DNA from: Selenomonas sp. AB3002
GTDB lineage: Bacteria; Bacillota; Negativicutes; Selenomonadales; Selenomonadaceae
Direction of reading: 5' to 3'
DNA length: 64,000 nucleotides
Assembly (NCBI RefSeq): GCF_000702545.1
Contig: NZ_JNIO01000008.1
Span: forward strand, 1,736,001-1,800,000
Part shown: positions 8,620 to 16,445 of the stretch, piece by piece
Layout: every line of letters begins with the position of its first letter
Position numbering within the stretch: the stretch's first letter is position 1
Program-made: the position numbers and the translations under genes
The notes under the pieces: model-generated
What the model was told of the DNA's origin: nothing
The model's database searches: none
What the model saw: the letters and a program-made list of their open reading frames with translations, nothing else

Positions 8620-8669
8620 ATGAATTCTTATTGAACGCAAGCTGAGCGCGGCGTGAGATTAGAATTCAT
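8620..8669. repeat. Inverted repeat with 9-bp arms
   Basis: ATGAATTCT at 8620-8628 is mirrored by AGAATTCAT at 8661-8669. The interior resembles that of the larger palindrome at 10256-10389: both share CTTA-TGAA--CAAGC and GGCG--GA----TTAGA spacing. A second hairpin, GGACACC-GAA-GGTGTCC, follows within about 25 bases. It may be a degenerate member of an intergenic repeat family. Confidence 0.45.
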
Positions 8670-8733
8670 GTAAGGGCGTGTGGACACCGAAGGTGTCCAG
8701 TAAGTTTACTACATTGTGCAAATTCAGTCCAGC

Positions 8734-8759
8734 AAAAAAGCACCCGCCAGGGGTGCTTT
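8734..8759 (-). terminator. Intrinsic terminator of the nfeD-floA unit
   Basis: AAGCACCC pairs with GGGTGCTT, followed by TTTTTTGC on the minus strand, 14 nt past the stop of the preceding gene. Confidence 0.88.
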
Positions 8760-8772
8760 CACTTAATTGTGC

Positions 8773-9192
8773 TTACTTGCGAAACGGGCCATTCTTGTAC
8801 GCCTTAGGCTTGCCCAATATCTCCGACCAGGCCAGGGCCGAAATGGCCTGCTCTGGCGTCAGGCCCAGATTAGAGGTCTTGGTCTGAATCGGCGCCAGTC
8901 GCTCTTCTGCCCTGTGCTCCGGCTCCCTTTCTGCTACCTCTGCCCTTCTGAGCACAGGCTGCTTCAGCACCGGCAACTCAGGCTCAGGCTCCGGCTCGGC
9001 ATAGATTTCAGGCTCCTGTGTCTCTGGCACAGGCGGCTTGATATCAGGCCAGGGCATAGGCAGTTTCTGCCTGCCCTGCCTCTGTCCCGGCTGGGGCAGA
9101 GGTCTTTGGGGGACTTTTTTCTTCTTGCCCCCCAGCTGGTCGGAGATGACAACGATGGCCACCAGAACTAGTATTGACCAAAAGGAATCCAT
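8773..9192 (-). CDS. Membrane-anchored proline-rich protein, unknown
   Basis: I do not recognise this 139-residue protein. It starts with a short hydrophobic helix (residues 4-17, FWSILVLVAIVVIS), then a lysine cluster and a long Pro/Glu/Gln-rich stretch rich in PEPEPE. The C-terminal block GLTPEQAISALAWSEILGKP looks folded. Start ATG 9192 has an excellent AAGGAGG site. It lies 12 nt after floA with a terminator behind it, so it is the last gene of nfeD-floA-orf and may act with the flotillin at the membrane. Confidence 0.75.
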   Translation of the reverse strand: MDSFWSILVLVAIVVISDQLGGKKKKVPQRPLPQPGQRQGRQKLPMPWPDIKPPVPETQEPEIYAEPEPEPELPVLKQPVLRRAEVAEREPEHRAEERLAPIQTKTSNLGLTPEQAISALAWSEILGKPKAYKNGPFRK

Positions 9193-9204
9193 GCGAATCC
9201 CTCC

Positions 9205-10221
9205 TTACGCCTCTCCCTGAGGTGCCCGGGGAGCCTTGGGCGCAGTCAGCTGGCCGGCTTCCCCTGCAGTACTGATGGCCTTGCGCATCTCCGTATCGGC
9301 CTGCACATTGTTGAGGTTATAGTAATCCATCACACCCAGACGGCCCTGACGCAGGGCATCTGCCATGGCATGAGGCACCTCTGCCTGAGCTTCCACCACC
9401 TTGGCCTCCATCTCCTGGGTATAAGCCTTCATTTCCTGCTCCTTGGCTACAGCCATGGCGCGGCGCTCCTCAGCCTTGGCCTGGGCAATGCGCTTGTCGG
9501 CCTCAGCCTGGTCAGTCTGCAGCTCAGCGCCGATATTGCGCCCAACATCCACATCCGCAATGTCAATGGAGAGAATCTCAAAGGCAGTACCTGCATCCAG
9601 CCCCTTGCCCAGCACGGTCTTGGAAATATCATCGGGGTTGGCCAGCACGTCATTGTGGCTCTCAGAGGAACCGACCGTAGTGACAATGCCCTCGCCTACG
9701 CGTGCGATGATGGTAGGCTCGCCAGCACCACCCACCAGCCGGTCAATATTGGCCCGGACAGTAACACGGGCCTTGATCTTCAACTCGATGCCGTTCTTGG
9801 CCACGGCAGAAACCACCGGGGTCTCAATGACCTTGGGGTTGACGCTCATCTGCACAGCTTCAAGCACATTGCGGCCTGCCAAGTCGATGGCAGCGGAGCG
9901 CTCGAAGGGCAGGGGAATCTGAGCGCGGTGGGCAGCAATCAGGGCATCCACCACCTTATCCACGTTGCCGCCAGCCAGATAATGGGCCTCCAGCTGGTTG
10001 ACATTCACATCAAGACCTGCCTTGTTGGCTTTGATAAGGGGCAGGATAATCTTGGAGGGCGTAACCCGGCGCATGCCCATGCCCACCAGCGTGATGATAC
10101 TAACCCGCACATCAGCCGCCATAGCAGAAATCCACAGCCCTATGGGTACGAAGTGCAGGAAGATGCCCGCAAAAATCAGTACAACCAGAAACAAAATGCC
10201 AGAACCAAAAATTGCTTCCAT
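9205..10221 (-). CDS. floA: Flotillin-like protein FloA
   Basis: Scaffold of flotillin-type membrane microdomains. It is 338 residues: an N-terminal membrane hairpin region ([24 protein letters not shown]), the SPFH-like domain ([54 protein letters not shown]), then an Ala/Glu/Lys-rich coiled coil (about 230-290, [16 protein letters not shown]). This matches the Firmicutes FloA (YqfA) family throughout. AAGGAGG precedes the ATG. It follows a short nfeD gene, the usual partner. Confidence 0.93.
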   Translation of the reverse strand: MEAIFGSGILFLVVLIFAGIFLHFVPIGLWISAMAADVRVSIITLVGMGMRRVTPSKIILPLIKANKAGLDVNVNQLEAHYLAGGNVDKVVDALIAAHRAQIPLPFERSAAIDLAGRNVLEAVQMSVNPKVIETPVVSAVAKNGIELKIKARVTVRANIDRLVGGAGEPTIIARVGEGIVTTVGSSESHNDVLANPDDISKTVLGKGLDAGTAFEILSIDIADVDVGRNIGAELQTDQAEADKRIAQAKAEERRAMAVAKEQEMKAYTQEMEAKVVEAQAEVPHAMADALRQGRLGVMDYYNLNNVQADTEMRKAISTAGEAGQLTAPKAPRAPQGEA

Positions 10222-10255
10222 GATGATGCCTCCTTAGTATTCAACCATTAAGTGA

Positions 10256-10389
10256 GGGGTACAGGCATAGCATAAGCGGAACGTTCGGGATTTTTCCAAG
10301 AATCTTAGTGAATCAAGCCCTCAAGGGCGCAGATGAACTTAGATTCCTTGGTAAAATACCGAGTGGAGCGTTGCTATGCCTGTGCCCCG
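10256..10389. repeat. Large imperfect palindrome between nfeD and floA
   Basis: The outer arm GGGGTACAGGCATAGCA is mirrored about 115 bases on by TGCTATGCCTGTGCCCC. Inside it, CCAAGAATCT and AGATTCCTTGG form a second nested stem, and GCCCTCAAGGGC caps the centre. The whole fills the 185-nt nfeD-floA spacer. Transcribed, it would fold into a long branched hairpin. It could be an intergenic repeat element or an mRNA-processing structure; I see no transposase or target duplication. Confidence 0.7.
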
Positions 10390-10406
10390 AACGCCTTAGC
10401 ATGCTA

Positions 10407-10712
10407 TCAGTTCTCATCAATCCTGCGAACCACAACTCTCATGCCTTCCACGGCGATTACCCTGACCATCTCCCCCTTTTTCAGGAAAACCCCTTCGGCC
10501 ACCACATCCACAGGCCGCCCCTCTATCCAAGCAGTGCCCGCAGGTCTGAGATCCGTGGTAGTCTTGCCGGTCTTGCCCACCAGACCTTCCTGGGGCGTGG
10601 CACTCACATAGCCCTGATTCGTGGTGAGCTGATCTTTCAGTATCATCTTATCCCACAGGGAGTCCCAGTAATCCTCCTGGGACCGCTGCGGGTCCTTGGG
10701 ACGCTGGCTCAT
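10407..10712 (-). CDS. nfeD: Short NfeD-family protein (OB-fold domain only)
   Basis: The 101-residue protein contains only the C-terminal NfeD OB-like domain: GLVGKTGKTTTDLRPAGTAW, then EGRPVDVVAEGVFLKKGEMVRVIAVEGMRVVVR. It lacks the serine-protease and membrane domains of long NfeD proteins. ATG 10712 is fixed by AAGGAGG eight bases upstream. NfeD proteins pair with flotillins, and floA is next in the same direction. The N-terminus is charged and has no membrane helix, so attachment would need FloA or the 139-residue anchored protein. Confidence 0.8.
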   Translation of the reverse strand: MSQRPKDPQRSQEDYWDSLWDKMILKDQLTTNQGYVSATPQEGLVGKTGKTTTDLRPAGTAWIEGRPVDVVAEGVFLKKGEMVRVIAVEGMRVVVRRIDEN

Positions 10713-10759
10713 GTATGCCGCCTCCTTTATATCTAAAGCCCTTGAGGGCACTTACTTGT

Positions 10760-10800
10760 AAAAAAAGACGCCTGTGAATCCATAGACTCACAGACGCCTC
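10760..10800 (-). terminator. Intrinsic terminator after rpsU
   Basis: A stem of about 14 base pairs with a few G-T wobbles (AGGCGTCTGTGAG with TTCACAGGCGTCT) is followed by TTTTTTT on the minus strand. Confidence 0.9.
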
Positions 10801-10809
10801 GCTCATTCA

Positions 10810-10989
10810 TTATCTGAACTTGCGCTTACGAGCTGCCTCAGACTTCTTCTTGCGGCGAACGCTCGGTTTCTCGTAATGTTCACGTTTCCTTACTTCAGCC
10901 AGAGTACCAGCCTTCTGGGACATACGCTTGAAGCGGCGGAGAGCACTATCGATTGATTCGTTTTTACCAACTTTGATTTCGTTTGCCAT
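10810..10989 (-). CDS. rpsU: 30S ribosomal protein S21
   Basis: A 59-residue ribosomal protein translated by hand from ATG 10989. It begins [20 protein letters not shown], continues [20 protein letters not shown], and ends in the basic tail [19 protein letters not shown]; this is S21 over its full length. A GGAGGGGGGG purine run lies upstream. A near-consensus promoter stands about 70 bases further upstream and a strong terminator follows, so it is probably expressed as a single gene. Confidence 0.96.
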   Translation of the reverse strand: MANEIKVGKNESIDSALRRFKRMSQKAGTLAEVRKREHYEKPSVRRKKKSEAARKRKFR

Positions 10990-11062
10990 CTATTTTCCCC
11001 CCCTCCACTTGACTTGGGAGTTTCGTACTGTATAATCATGATTTTCACAATCACACCATGAT

Positions 11063-11092
11063 ATTATAACGCCATTGTTCAGATTTTGTCAA
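11063..11092 (-). promoter_or_regulatory. Sigma-A-type promoter of rpsU
   Basis: On the minus strand a perfect TTGACA (11087-11092) is separated by 18 bases from a perfect TATAAT (11063-11068). It is about 75 nt upstream of the rpsU start. Confidence 0.85.
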
Positions 11093-11118
11093 CAGACAAA
11101 ATCTCCTTTTAGCGTTTC

Positions 11119-11138
11119 GTCGAGGCCAAGGCCTCGAC
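11119..11138. repeat. Perfect 20-bp palindrome between hit and rpsU
   Basis: GTCGAGGCC-AA-GGCCTCGAC is a nine-base-pair perfect inverted repeat about 90 bases past the hit stop and just upstream of the rpsU -35. No T-run follows on either strand, so it is a poor intrinsic terminator. An operator or a Rho-type/processing hairpin is possible. Confidence 0.5.
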
Positions 11139-11225
11139 ATACAGTAAGGGTCTTGCCCCATGTCAACATGTCATTCTGGGAAAGATGGAAACTTTCACGC
11201 CCCATCAAATGCCTTCAGGACAGAA

Positions 11226-11573
11226 TCAGCCCGGCGGCCACTGCATGGAGCGTCCTCCCAGCAAATGGAAATGCAGGTGCTTCACGGTCTGCCCGCCTTC
11301 GTCACCCGTATTGGCCACCACCCGGAAGCCCTTCTCAGCTACCCCCAGTTCCTGGGCCAGCTGCGGGATCACATCCACCAGGATATGAGCTGCCAGCTCC
11401 TTGTCCTCTGCCTTGAGCGCCGCCACGCTTTCCACATGCTTCTTGGGAATCACCAGCACATGCACCGGCGCCTGAGGCTCCAAATCCTTGAAAGCCACTA
11501 CCTGCTCATCTTCATAGACCACGGTGGAGGGAATCTCCTTGGCAGCTATTTTGCAAAAAATACAATCTGACAT
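11226..11573 (-). CDS. HIT-family nucleotide hydrolase/transferase
   Basis: A 115-residue histidine-triad protein that acts on nucleoside phosphoramidates or dinucleoside polyphosphates. CIFCKIAAKEIPSTVVYED and the DLEPQAPVHVLVIPKKH block are typical of the Hint group, and the catalytic triad is HLHFHLL. ATG 11573 has GAGGTG at proper spacing. It ends with GRSMQWPPG, the normal Hint C-terminus. It is unlinked in function to the PBP gene upstream. Confidence 0.93.
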   Translation of the reverse strand: MSDCIFCKIAAKEIPSTVVYEDEQVVAFKDLEPQAPVHVLVIPKKHVESVAALKAEDKELAAHILVDVIPQLAQELGVAEKGFRVVANTGDEGGQTVKHLHFHLLGGRSMQWPPG

Positions 11574-11642
11574 ATATACATGCACCTCGCTTCTATGTGT
11601 TATTTATACAACACAAAAGGAAAAAATCCTGCTTGATATGAT

Positions 11643-13622
11643 TTAGGGCTGGAAGTGTACGGTAATCGCCGTACCTGCATCCACCAGCGTATTGGGCTCT
11701 ATGCTCTGATATGCAGCCACACCAGAACCTTCTCCCTCAAAAGTGAGGCCGCTTTCTGCCGCCTTGCGGGCAGCCTCACGGAGACTCAGCCCTATGAAGT
11801 CAGGCACGACCACCTTGCCGTTGGGCACCTCACCCTGGAAGACCTTCTTCGGCTTGGGCCGCTCCTGAGCATGGGGAACAGTCTCCACCTCCAGCAGAGT
11901 TTCGCTGGTAGGTTCGATGTGCAGGTAACGCATGAGCTGGGCAAAAATCCTGCCCGCCACAGGAGCTGCAATCTGGCCGCCATAGTAACTGCCCAAAGTG
12001 GGGTCGTCTATGATTACCAGCACAGTCACCTGGGGGTCTTCCACAGGGGCAAAGCCGCAAAAAGAAGCGATATAACGCCCATCCATATAGCCGGCCCCGT
12101 CCTCCCGGATCTTCTGGGCAGTACCGGTCTTGCCCGCAATGCGGTAGCCCTTCACTGCCGCCTTGTGACCGCCGCCGGTGGCAACCACCTGCTCCAGGAG
12201 GCCCATGAGAGTCTTGTCCGTGGAGGACTCAATGACCCGCCGCACCTCCGTGCGCTGATTCTCCAGATACACGGAGCCATCGGCATTGCGAATCTCCTTG
12301 ACGATATGGGGCTTCAAGAGCACCCCGTCATTGGCCACCGCCGACATGGCTGTCACCAGCTGCAGGGGAGTCACAGCAATACTCTGGCCGATGGACATGG
12401 TGGCGATATCAGAATCCCTCATGTCATCTGGATTGAAGAGTATGCCGTACTCCTCGCCGGGCAGGTCAATGCCTGTCTGCTCGCCAAAGCCAAAGCGCTT
12501 GGCATATTCCGTGAGCTTTTCCGCCCCCAAAGACAGTCCCACCTGGGCAAAGCCTGTATTCAGGGACTGCTTCACCACATCGGTGAAGGTGACGGTGCCG
12601 AAACTCTCACCGCTCCAGTTCTGAATGCGGCGTCCGGACACCATGACATAGCCCGGGTCCACGAAGACCTGGTTGGGGCTCACTACATTTTCCTGCAGGG
12701 CCGCCCCGGCCACCATGGCTTTGAAGGTAGAGCCCGGCTCATAGATGAAGGACACAGCCCGGTTCTTCCAGCTCTCCGGCGAATAATCCCAGAACTTGTT
12801 GGGATTGTAAGAAGGGCGTCCCGCCATAGCCAGCACTTCCCCATTCTTGGGGTCCATGACTATGCAGGTGATGGCCTGAGGGCCATTTTCTGCCATAGCC
12901 CTGTCCAGCTCCTGCTCCACCATGAACTGAATGGAGCTGTCAATAGTCAGGGTAACAGTCTTGCAATAGTCCCCCTTGTAGCGCTTCTGACGGCTGAAGA
13001 TAGAACTAAGTATGGGACGTGAGCTGCGGTCTGTCTGAAGGTATTCCTCCTCCACTTCTCCTTTGAGCAGTCCGTCCAAGGCCTGTTCCACCCCGTCCAG
13101 GCCCTTGTCTTCAGTACCAACAAAACCCAGCACATTGGCTGCCAGCACATCATTGGGATAATATCGTTTTGCTTCATCAACGAAGTTCAGGCAGTCCGTA
13201 TACTCTTTTTCCTTCATAAGGTGGCGCACAGCCTCGTACTCATCCTGCGCCAGGTGATGCTTCACCCACTGGAAGCCGCCCCCCTCAGCAATATCATCCA
13301 GGATCTGCTGCTCAGAGAGGCCAATCAGGGGTGCCAGCTCGCTGGCCAGCACCTCCGGTTCCTTCACATGATTGGGGTCCACATAGAGGGACTTGGTCAT
13401 GGTGCTCACAGCCAGTTCCCTGCCGCTCCTGTCCAGGATAGCCCCCCGGGTGGACTGGGCCAGATAGCTCTGCCCCACCTGGGCCTTCATGCGTTCGGAA
13501 AGTTCACTGCCCTGCACCAATTGGAGCCAGGCATAGCGGAAAACTACCAGGGCCAGTACCCCCAGCATGGCAAGGCCCAACAAACCAATATTCCTTTGGG
13601 CCTTATGCCTATCCATCTTCAT
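11643..13622 (-). CDS. Class B penicillin-binding protein with PASTA domain (FtsI/SpoVD type)
   Basis: Peptidoglycan DD-transpeptidase for septum or spore-cortex wall synthesis. It is 659 residues: a membrane helix (about 13-33), the PBP dimer/pedestal domain with RGAILDRSGRELA, and the transpeptidase with STFK (Ser298, Lys301), SLN (353-355) and KTGT (498-501). One C-terminal PASTA domain (about 600-659) reads VVPDFIGLSLREAARKAAES. Start ATG 13622 has GGGGG nine bases upstream. It follows telA by 19 nt. SpoVD and FtsI cannot be told apart without mraY/murE context, which is absent here. Confidence 0.9.
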   Translation of the reverse strand: MKMDRHKAQRNIGLLGLAMLGVLALVVFRYAWLQLVQGSELSERMKAQVGQSYLAQSTRGAILDRSGRELAVSTMTKSLYVDPNHVKEPEVLASELAPLIGLSEQQILDDIAEGGGFQWVKHHLAQDEYEAVRHLMKEKEYTDCLNFVDEAKRYYPNDVLAANVLGFVGTEDKGLDGVEQALDGLLKGEVEEEYLQTDRSSRPILSSIFSRQKRYKGDYCKTVTLTIDSSIQFMVEQELDRAMAENGPQAITCIVMDPKNGEVLAMAGRPSYNPNKFWDYSPESWKNRAVSFIYEPGSTFKAMVAGAALQENVVSPNQVFVDPGYVMVSGRRIQNWSGESFGTVTFTDVVKQSLNTGFAQVGLSLGAEKLTEYAKRFGFGEQTGIDLPGEEYGILFNPDDMRDSDIATMSIGQSIAVTPLQLVTAMSAVANDGVLLKPHIVKEIRNADGSVYLENQRTEVRRVIESSTDKTLMGLLEQVVATGGGHKAAVKGYRIAGKTGTAQKIREDGAGYMDGRYIASFCGFAPVEDPQVTVLVIIDDPTLGSYYGGQIAAPVAGRIFAQLMRYLHIEPTSETLLEVETVPHAQERPKPKKVFQGEVPNGKVVVPDFIGLSLREAARKAAESGLTFEGEGSGVAAYQSIEPNTLVDAGTAITVHFQP

Positions 13623-13641
13623 TGCTTAAATGCCCCCAAAT

Positions 13642-14802
13642 TCACTCCGTGCGTCCGCTGTGCTTCAAAAGCGTATCTCTCAGCCTGCCCTCAATCTGCA
13701 CCAGCTCCTGCTCGGCAGCGGCACGCTTCTGACGTCCCTCCTGCTGAATGCGCAGGGTTTCCTCGATGGTGGAGATGAGCTTGTCGTTCACCTCGCGCAC
13801 GGTTTCAACATCCACGATGCTGCGTTCATTTTCCTTGGCTACTTCCACCGTATTCTGCTTCAGAAGTTCTGCATTGCGCTTCAGAAGTTCGTTGGTAGTA
13901 TTGGTAACCGCCTGCTGCAGCCGCAGGGTATCCTGCTGGGCCTTGAGCCCCAGGGCAATGACCATCTGGTTCTTCCACAGGGGAATGGTGTTGTAGATAG
14001 CCGTCTGCACCCTGTCCACCAGAGCCTTGTCATTGTTCTGGATCAGGCGGATCTGGGGTGCGGTCTGAATGGCAATGGTCTTGCTGACCTTCAGGTCATG
14101 GACCTTCTTTTCAAAGCGCTGGACGCTGCCCTCGAAATCTGCCACCACCTGCACTGCCATGGGGTCGCCGCTGGCCTGGGCCTGGGCCCGGAGCTTGGGC
14201 AGGGTCACTTCCTGCATCTCCTTGAGCTTTTCCTCACCAGCCTGGATATAAAGCTGGAGGTTCTTGAAATACTCCAAATTCTGCTCATAGAGGTTGTCGA
14301 AAAGAGCGATGTCCTTCATCATCTTCAGCTTGGCCTGTTCCAGGCCCCCCTGAATGCGGTCCACCTGCACGGAGAGCTTGGTGTAGCCTTCCTTCACATC
14401 CTCAGCCTTTTCCACCAGGCTGCCCACAATGGGAATCTTCTTCAGGAAACTGCCAGATGATGAGCCGCCTTCAGGATTGTAGCCCTTCACCTGGGCCACC
14501 AGTCCCTGCAGGAGCTCTCCTACCTGGCCGCTGTCCTTGGTACGCACCTGGGATAGCACGTTGTTGGAAAACTCTGCAATGCGCTTCTGGGCAGGCGCAC
14601 CATAGGAAAGCACCGCCGTGGAATCCGTCAGGTCCAGCTCGTCCTTGATCTTCACAATCTGTGCCCGCTCCTCTGGGCTGATGGTCTCCACTGCCGCAGT
14701 CACCTGCTCCACCGTCACCATTTCCTTGCCCGTTTCGGCAGATGCCGCCCCTTCCTGGGCCTTTTTTGCCTTCAGCAAATCATCAAGATTTATCTCTGCC
14801 AT
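13642..14802 (-). CDS. telA: TelA-family (toxic anion resistance) protein
   Basis: The 386-residue, mainly helical cytoplasmic protein belongs to the TelA/YaaN family, linked to tellurite and cell-envelope stress tolerance. Family stretches include ILSYGAPAQKRIAEFSNNVLSQVRTKD, FLKKIPIVGSL, and LKVSKTIAIQTAPQIRLIQNNDKALVDRVQTAIYNTIPLWKNQM, each seen only in part here. The AGGAGG site supports ATG 14802. Upstream lies the xpaC-like gene, the same pairing as xpaC-yaaN in Bacillus. The biochemical role of the family is not established. Confidence 0.9.
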   Translation of the reverse strand: MAEINLDDLLKAKKAQEGAASAETGKEMVTVEQVTAAVETISPEERAQIVKIKDELDLTDSTAVLSYGAPAQKRIAEFSNNVLSQVRTKDSGQVGELLQGLVAQVKGYNPEGGSSSGSFLKKIPIVGSLVEKAEDVKEGYTKLSVQVDRIQGGLEQAKLKMMKDIALFDNLYEQNLEYFKNLQLYIQAGEEKLKEMQEVTLPKLRAQAQASGDPMAVQVVADFEGSVQRFEKKVHDLKVSKTIAIQTAPQIRLIQNNDKALVDRVQTAIYNTIPLWKNQMVIALGLKAQQDTLRLQQAVTNTTNELLKRNAELLKQNTVEVAKENERSIVDVETVREVNDKLISTIEETLRIQQEGRQKRAAAEQELVQIEGRLRDTLLKHSGRTE

Positions 14803-14836
14803 GATAAAGCCTCCTCTTCCCTGCCATCCTTAATAG

Positions 14837-15880
14837 TCAATCCCTAAAATACTGCTTATAGAAATCATCCATGGGCATCACCGCGTAGCGGATAGCTTCC
14901 ACCCAGCTGATCAGCGTGGGCAGGGCCGTCCAGCAGAAAACAGCATACATGACCCCCTGGAAAGTCTTGCCTTGGTAGAATTTATGAGCACCTACAGTCC
15001 CCAGGACAGCAGCCAGTCCCGCATTGATGACCTTCTGCTTGATGACCTCGCCCCTCACAGCCTCCGGCATGCGCATGGATTTGGCTACAGCTCTTTCCCT
15101 TTCAATATCCTCGCGCTTCCTGAGCCGTGCCTTGCCACGACCTGCCCGGTTCACAGGGCGCTCCCGCTTCTCGGGCAGGTTTCCTGCATTGGCCTCAGCT
15201 CTGGCCGCGTCCATGGCCGAAAGCGTCTCGGAGGAGATGACCTCCCCCTCCACATCCTGTATGCCCTCGGCCTTCATGTTCTGCCTGAGCACCGCCAGCT
15301 CCGCTTCCATATCCATCAGCTGGTCGGACAGGACCTTCTCGAACTCTGCCTCATAGGCCTCGTCAAAGGTCATGAGGGTCTGGCGCACCTTCTGCTTGGT
15401 TTCCGTAACCTGGGCTGTTTCAAGGCCGGTTTTCTCAAGGTCGCAAAACTGCTTTGTGAGCGTCAGGGCCCTGTCCTGATAGTAGTCCACAAACCGCCTG
15501 GCAGGAATCACCTTCATGGGGTTCTCCTCCAGATATTTCAAGAGGCGGTAAGCCGTCACCTGCATGGTGGCCAGCTGGGTGCCCAGGGCCTCGTCCTTCA
15601 GCGTATCCCGCAAGGCTTCGATAGCGTTATAATCTGCCACTGCCTTGTCAAAAAGCTCCGCAGCCAGGGCCTGCTGTTCCTCGGACAGAGCCGCCAAATC
15701 AAAAGCAGGCGCCTTGTCCTTTCCCAGCTTGTAGCGCTTATAGCCATAGGAAGCCGCCGCCATGGCCATGGCCCCTCCTATAATCCATTCATAATTCTCA
15801 ACCAAAAACACAACCAAATCCACCCCCAGCAAGAATATCAGATTCGCAAACACCTCAAAGAAAAAATCCACACCGTGCAT
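14837..15880 (-). CDS. XpaC-like protein with C-terminal TM2 domain
   Basis: A 347-residue membrane protein. Residues about 10-45 hold two hydrophobic segments. The middle (60-230) is a helical XpaC-type domain with VIPARRFVDYYQDRALTL. A Lys/Arg-rich linker (about 240-275) leads to a TM2-type hairpin, beginning GTVGAHKFYQGKTFQGVMYA and ending in WVEAIRYAVM. XpaC proteins sit beside TelA proteins in many Firmicutes, and the gene ends 34 nt before telA. XpaC was named from indolyl-phosphate hydrolysis, but no catalytic motif is visible. The start codon is uncertain (ATG 15880 or GTG 15871). Confidence 0.78.
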   Translation of the reverse strand: MHGVDFFFEVFANLIFLLGVDLVVFLVENYEWIIGGAMAMAAASYGYKRYKLGKDKAPAFDLAALSEEQQALAAELFDKAVADYNAIEALRDTLKDEALGTQLATMQVTAYRLLKYLEENPMKVIPARRFVDYYQDRALTLTKQFCDLEKTGLETAQVTETKQKVRQTLMTFDEAYEAEFEKVLSDQLMDMEAELAVLRQNMKAEGIQDVEGEVISSETLSAMDAARAEANAGNLPEKRERPVNRAGRGKARLRKREDIERERAVAKSMRMPEAVRGEVIKQKVINAGLAAVLGTVGAHKFYQGKTFQGVMYAVFCWTALPTLISWVEAIRYAVMPMDDFYKQYFRD

Positions 15881-15945
15881 CCCTTTGTACGAATAATTTC
15901 ACATATATATCATATCACATTGCAGGAGGAAAGAAAAAGCGTGCC

Positions 15946-16422
15946 CTACTTTAATTTCTCCCCATCCAGTACTGCTTCCACCAGTTCCTCTCCCACATAC
16001 CTGAGTTTCAGTGAAAAATAAGGGTGCTCCTCTTCCAGCAGACGGAAGAAGATCTTGTCTCCTTCCCAAAGTGGCAGGTCGTAGACCTTATCCTTGGCAA
16101 TCCACTCCAATGTCCCCTCATTGCATTCCGATAACTTACCTTCCCACTCGGTTGCGGTATAGAGAAACATATACTCCGTCTGCCACCTGTCGGAGATAAA
16201 GGTGACAATGCCCCTTAGTTTATAATTCGCAAGGGTGAGGCCCGTTTCCTCCCGGGCCTCCCGCAAAAGGCATTCCTCCGGGGACTCGTCAGCCTCAAAG
16301 TGACCGCCGATGCCCACCCATTTATCCTTGTTTATGTCATTTTCCTTCTTCACCCTGTGCATCATCAGATACTTGCCGTCTTTTTCCAGATAGCAGAGGG
16401 TAGTGAGATTCGATTTCGTCAT
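15946..16422 (-). CDS. Nudix hydrolase (MutT/8-oxo-dGTP type)
   Basis: A 158-residue Nudix protein with the complete box GGHFEADESPEECLLREAREETGL (given as its 20-plus-residue motif: G..., REA-EETGL), which supplies the metal-binding glutamates. The N-terminal LTTLCYLEKDGKYLMMHRVKKEND and the following VGIGGH match 8-oxo-dGTP diphosphatases of Firmicutes. The substrate is inferred only. AAAGG precedes ATG 16422. It is between an MFS gene and xpaC; no operon logic is obvious. Confidence 0.88.
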   Translation of the reverse strand: MTKSNLTTLCYLEKDGKYLMMHRVKKENDINKDKWVGIGGHFEADESPEECLLREAREETGLTLANYKLRGIVTFISDRWQTEYMFLYTATEWEGKLSECNEGTLEWIAKDKVYDLPLWEGDKIFFRLLEEEHPYFSLKLRYVGEELVEAVLDGEKLK

Positions 16423-16445
16423 CGCTTATTCCTTTCTCTTTCACC

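Noticed and set aside
8597-8625. Plus-strand TTGACA with a TATGAA-like -10
   Set aside because: No plus-strand gene follows; the nearby genes are all on the minus strand.
11655-13022. 455-codon open frame antisense to the PBP gene
   Set aside because: Lies wholly opposite conserved transpeptidase motifs and lacks start signals.
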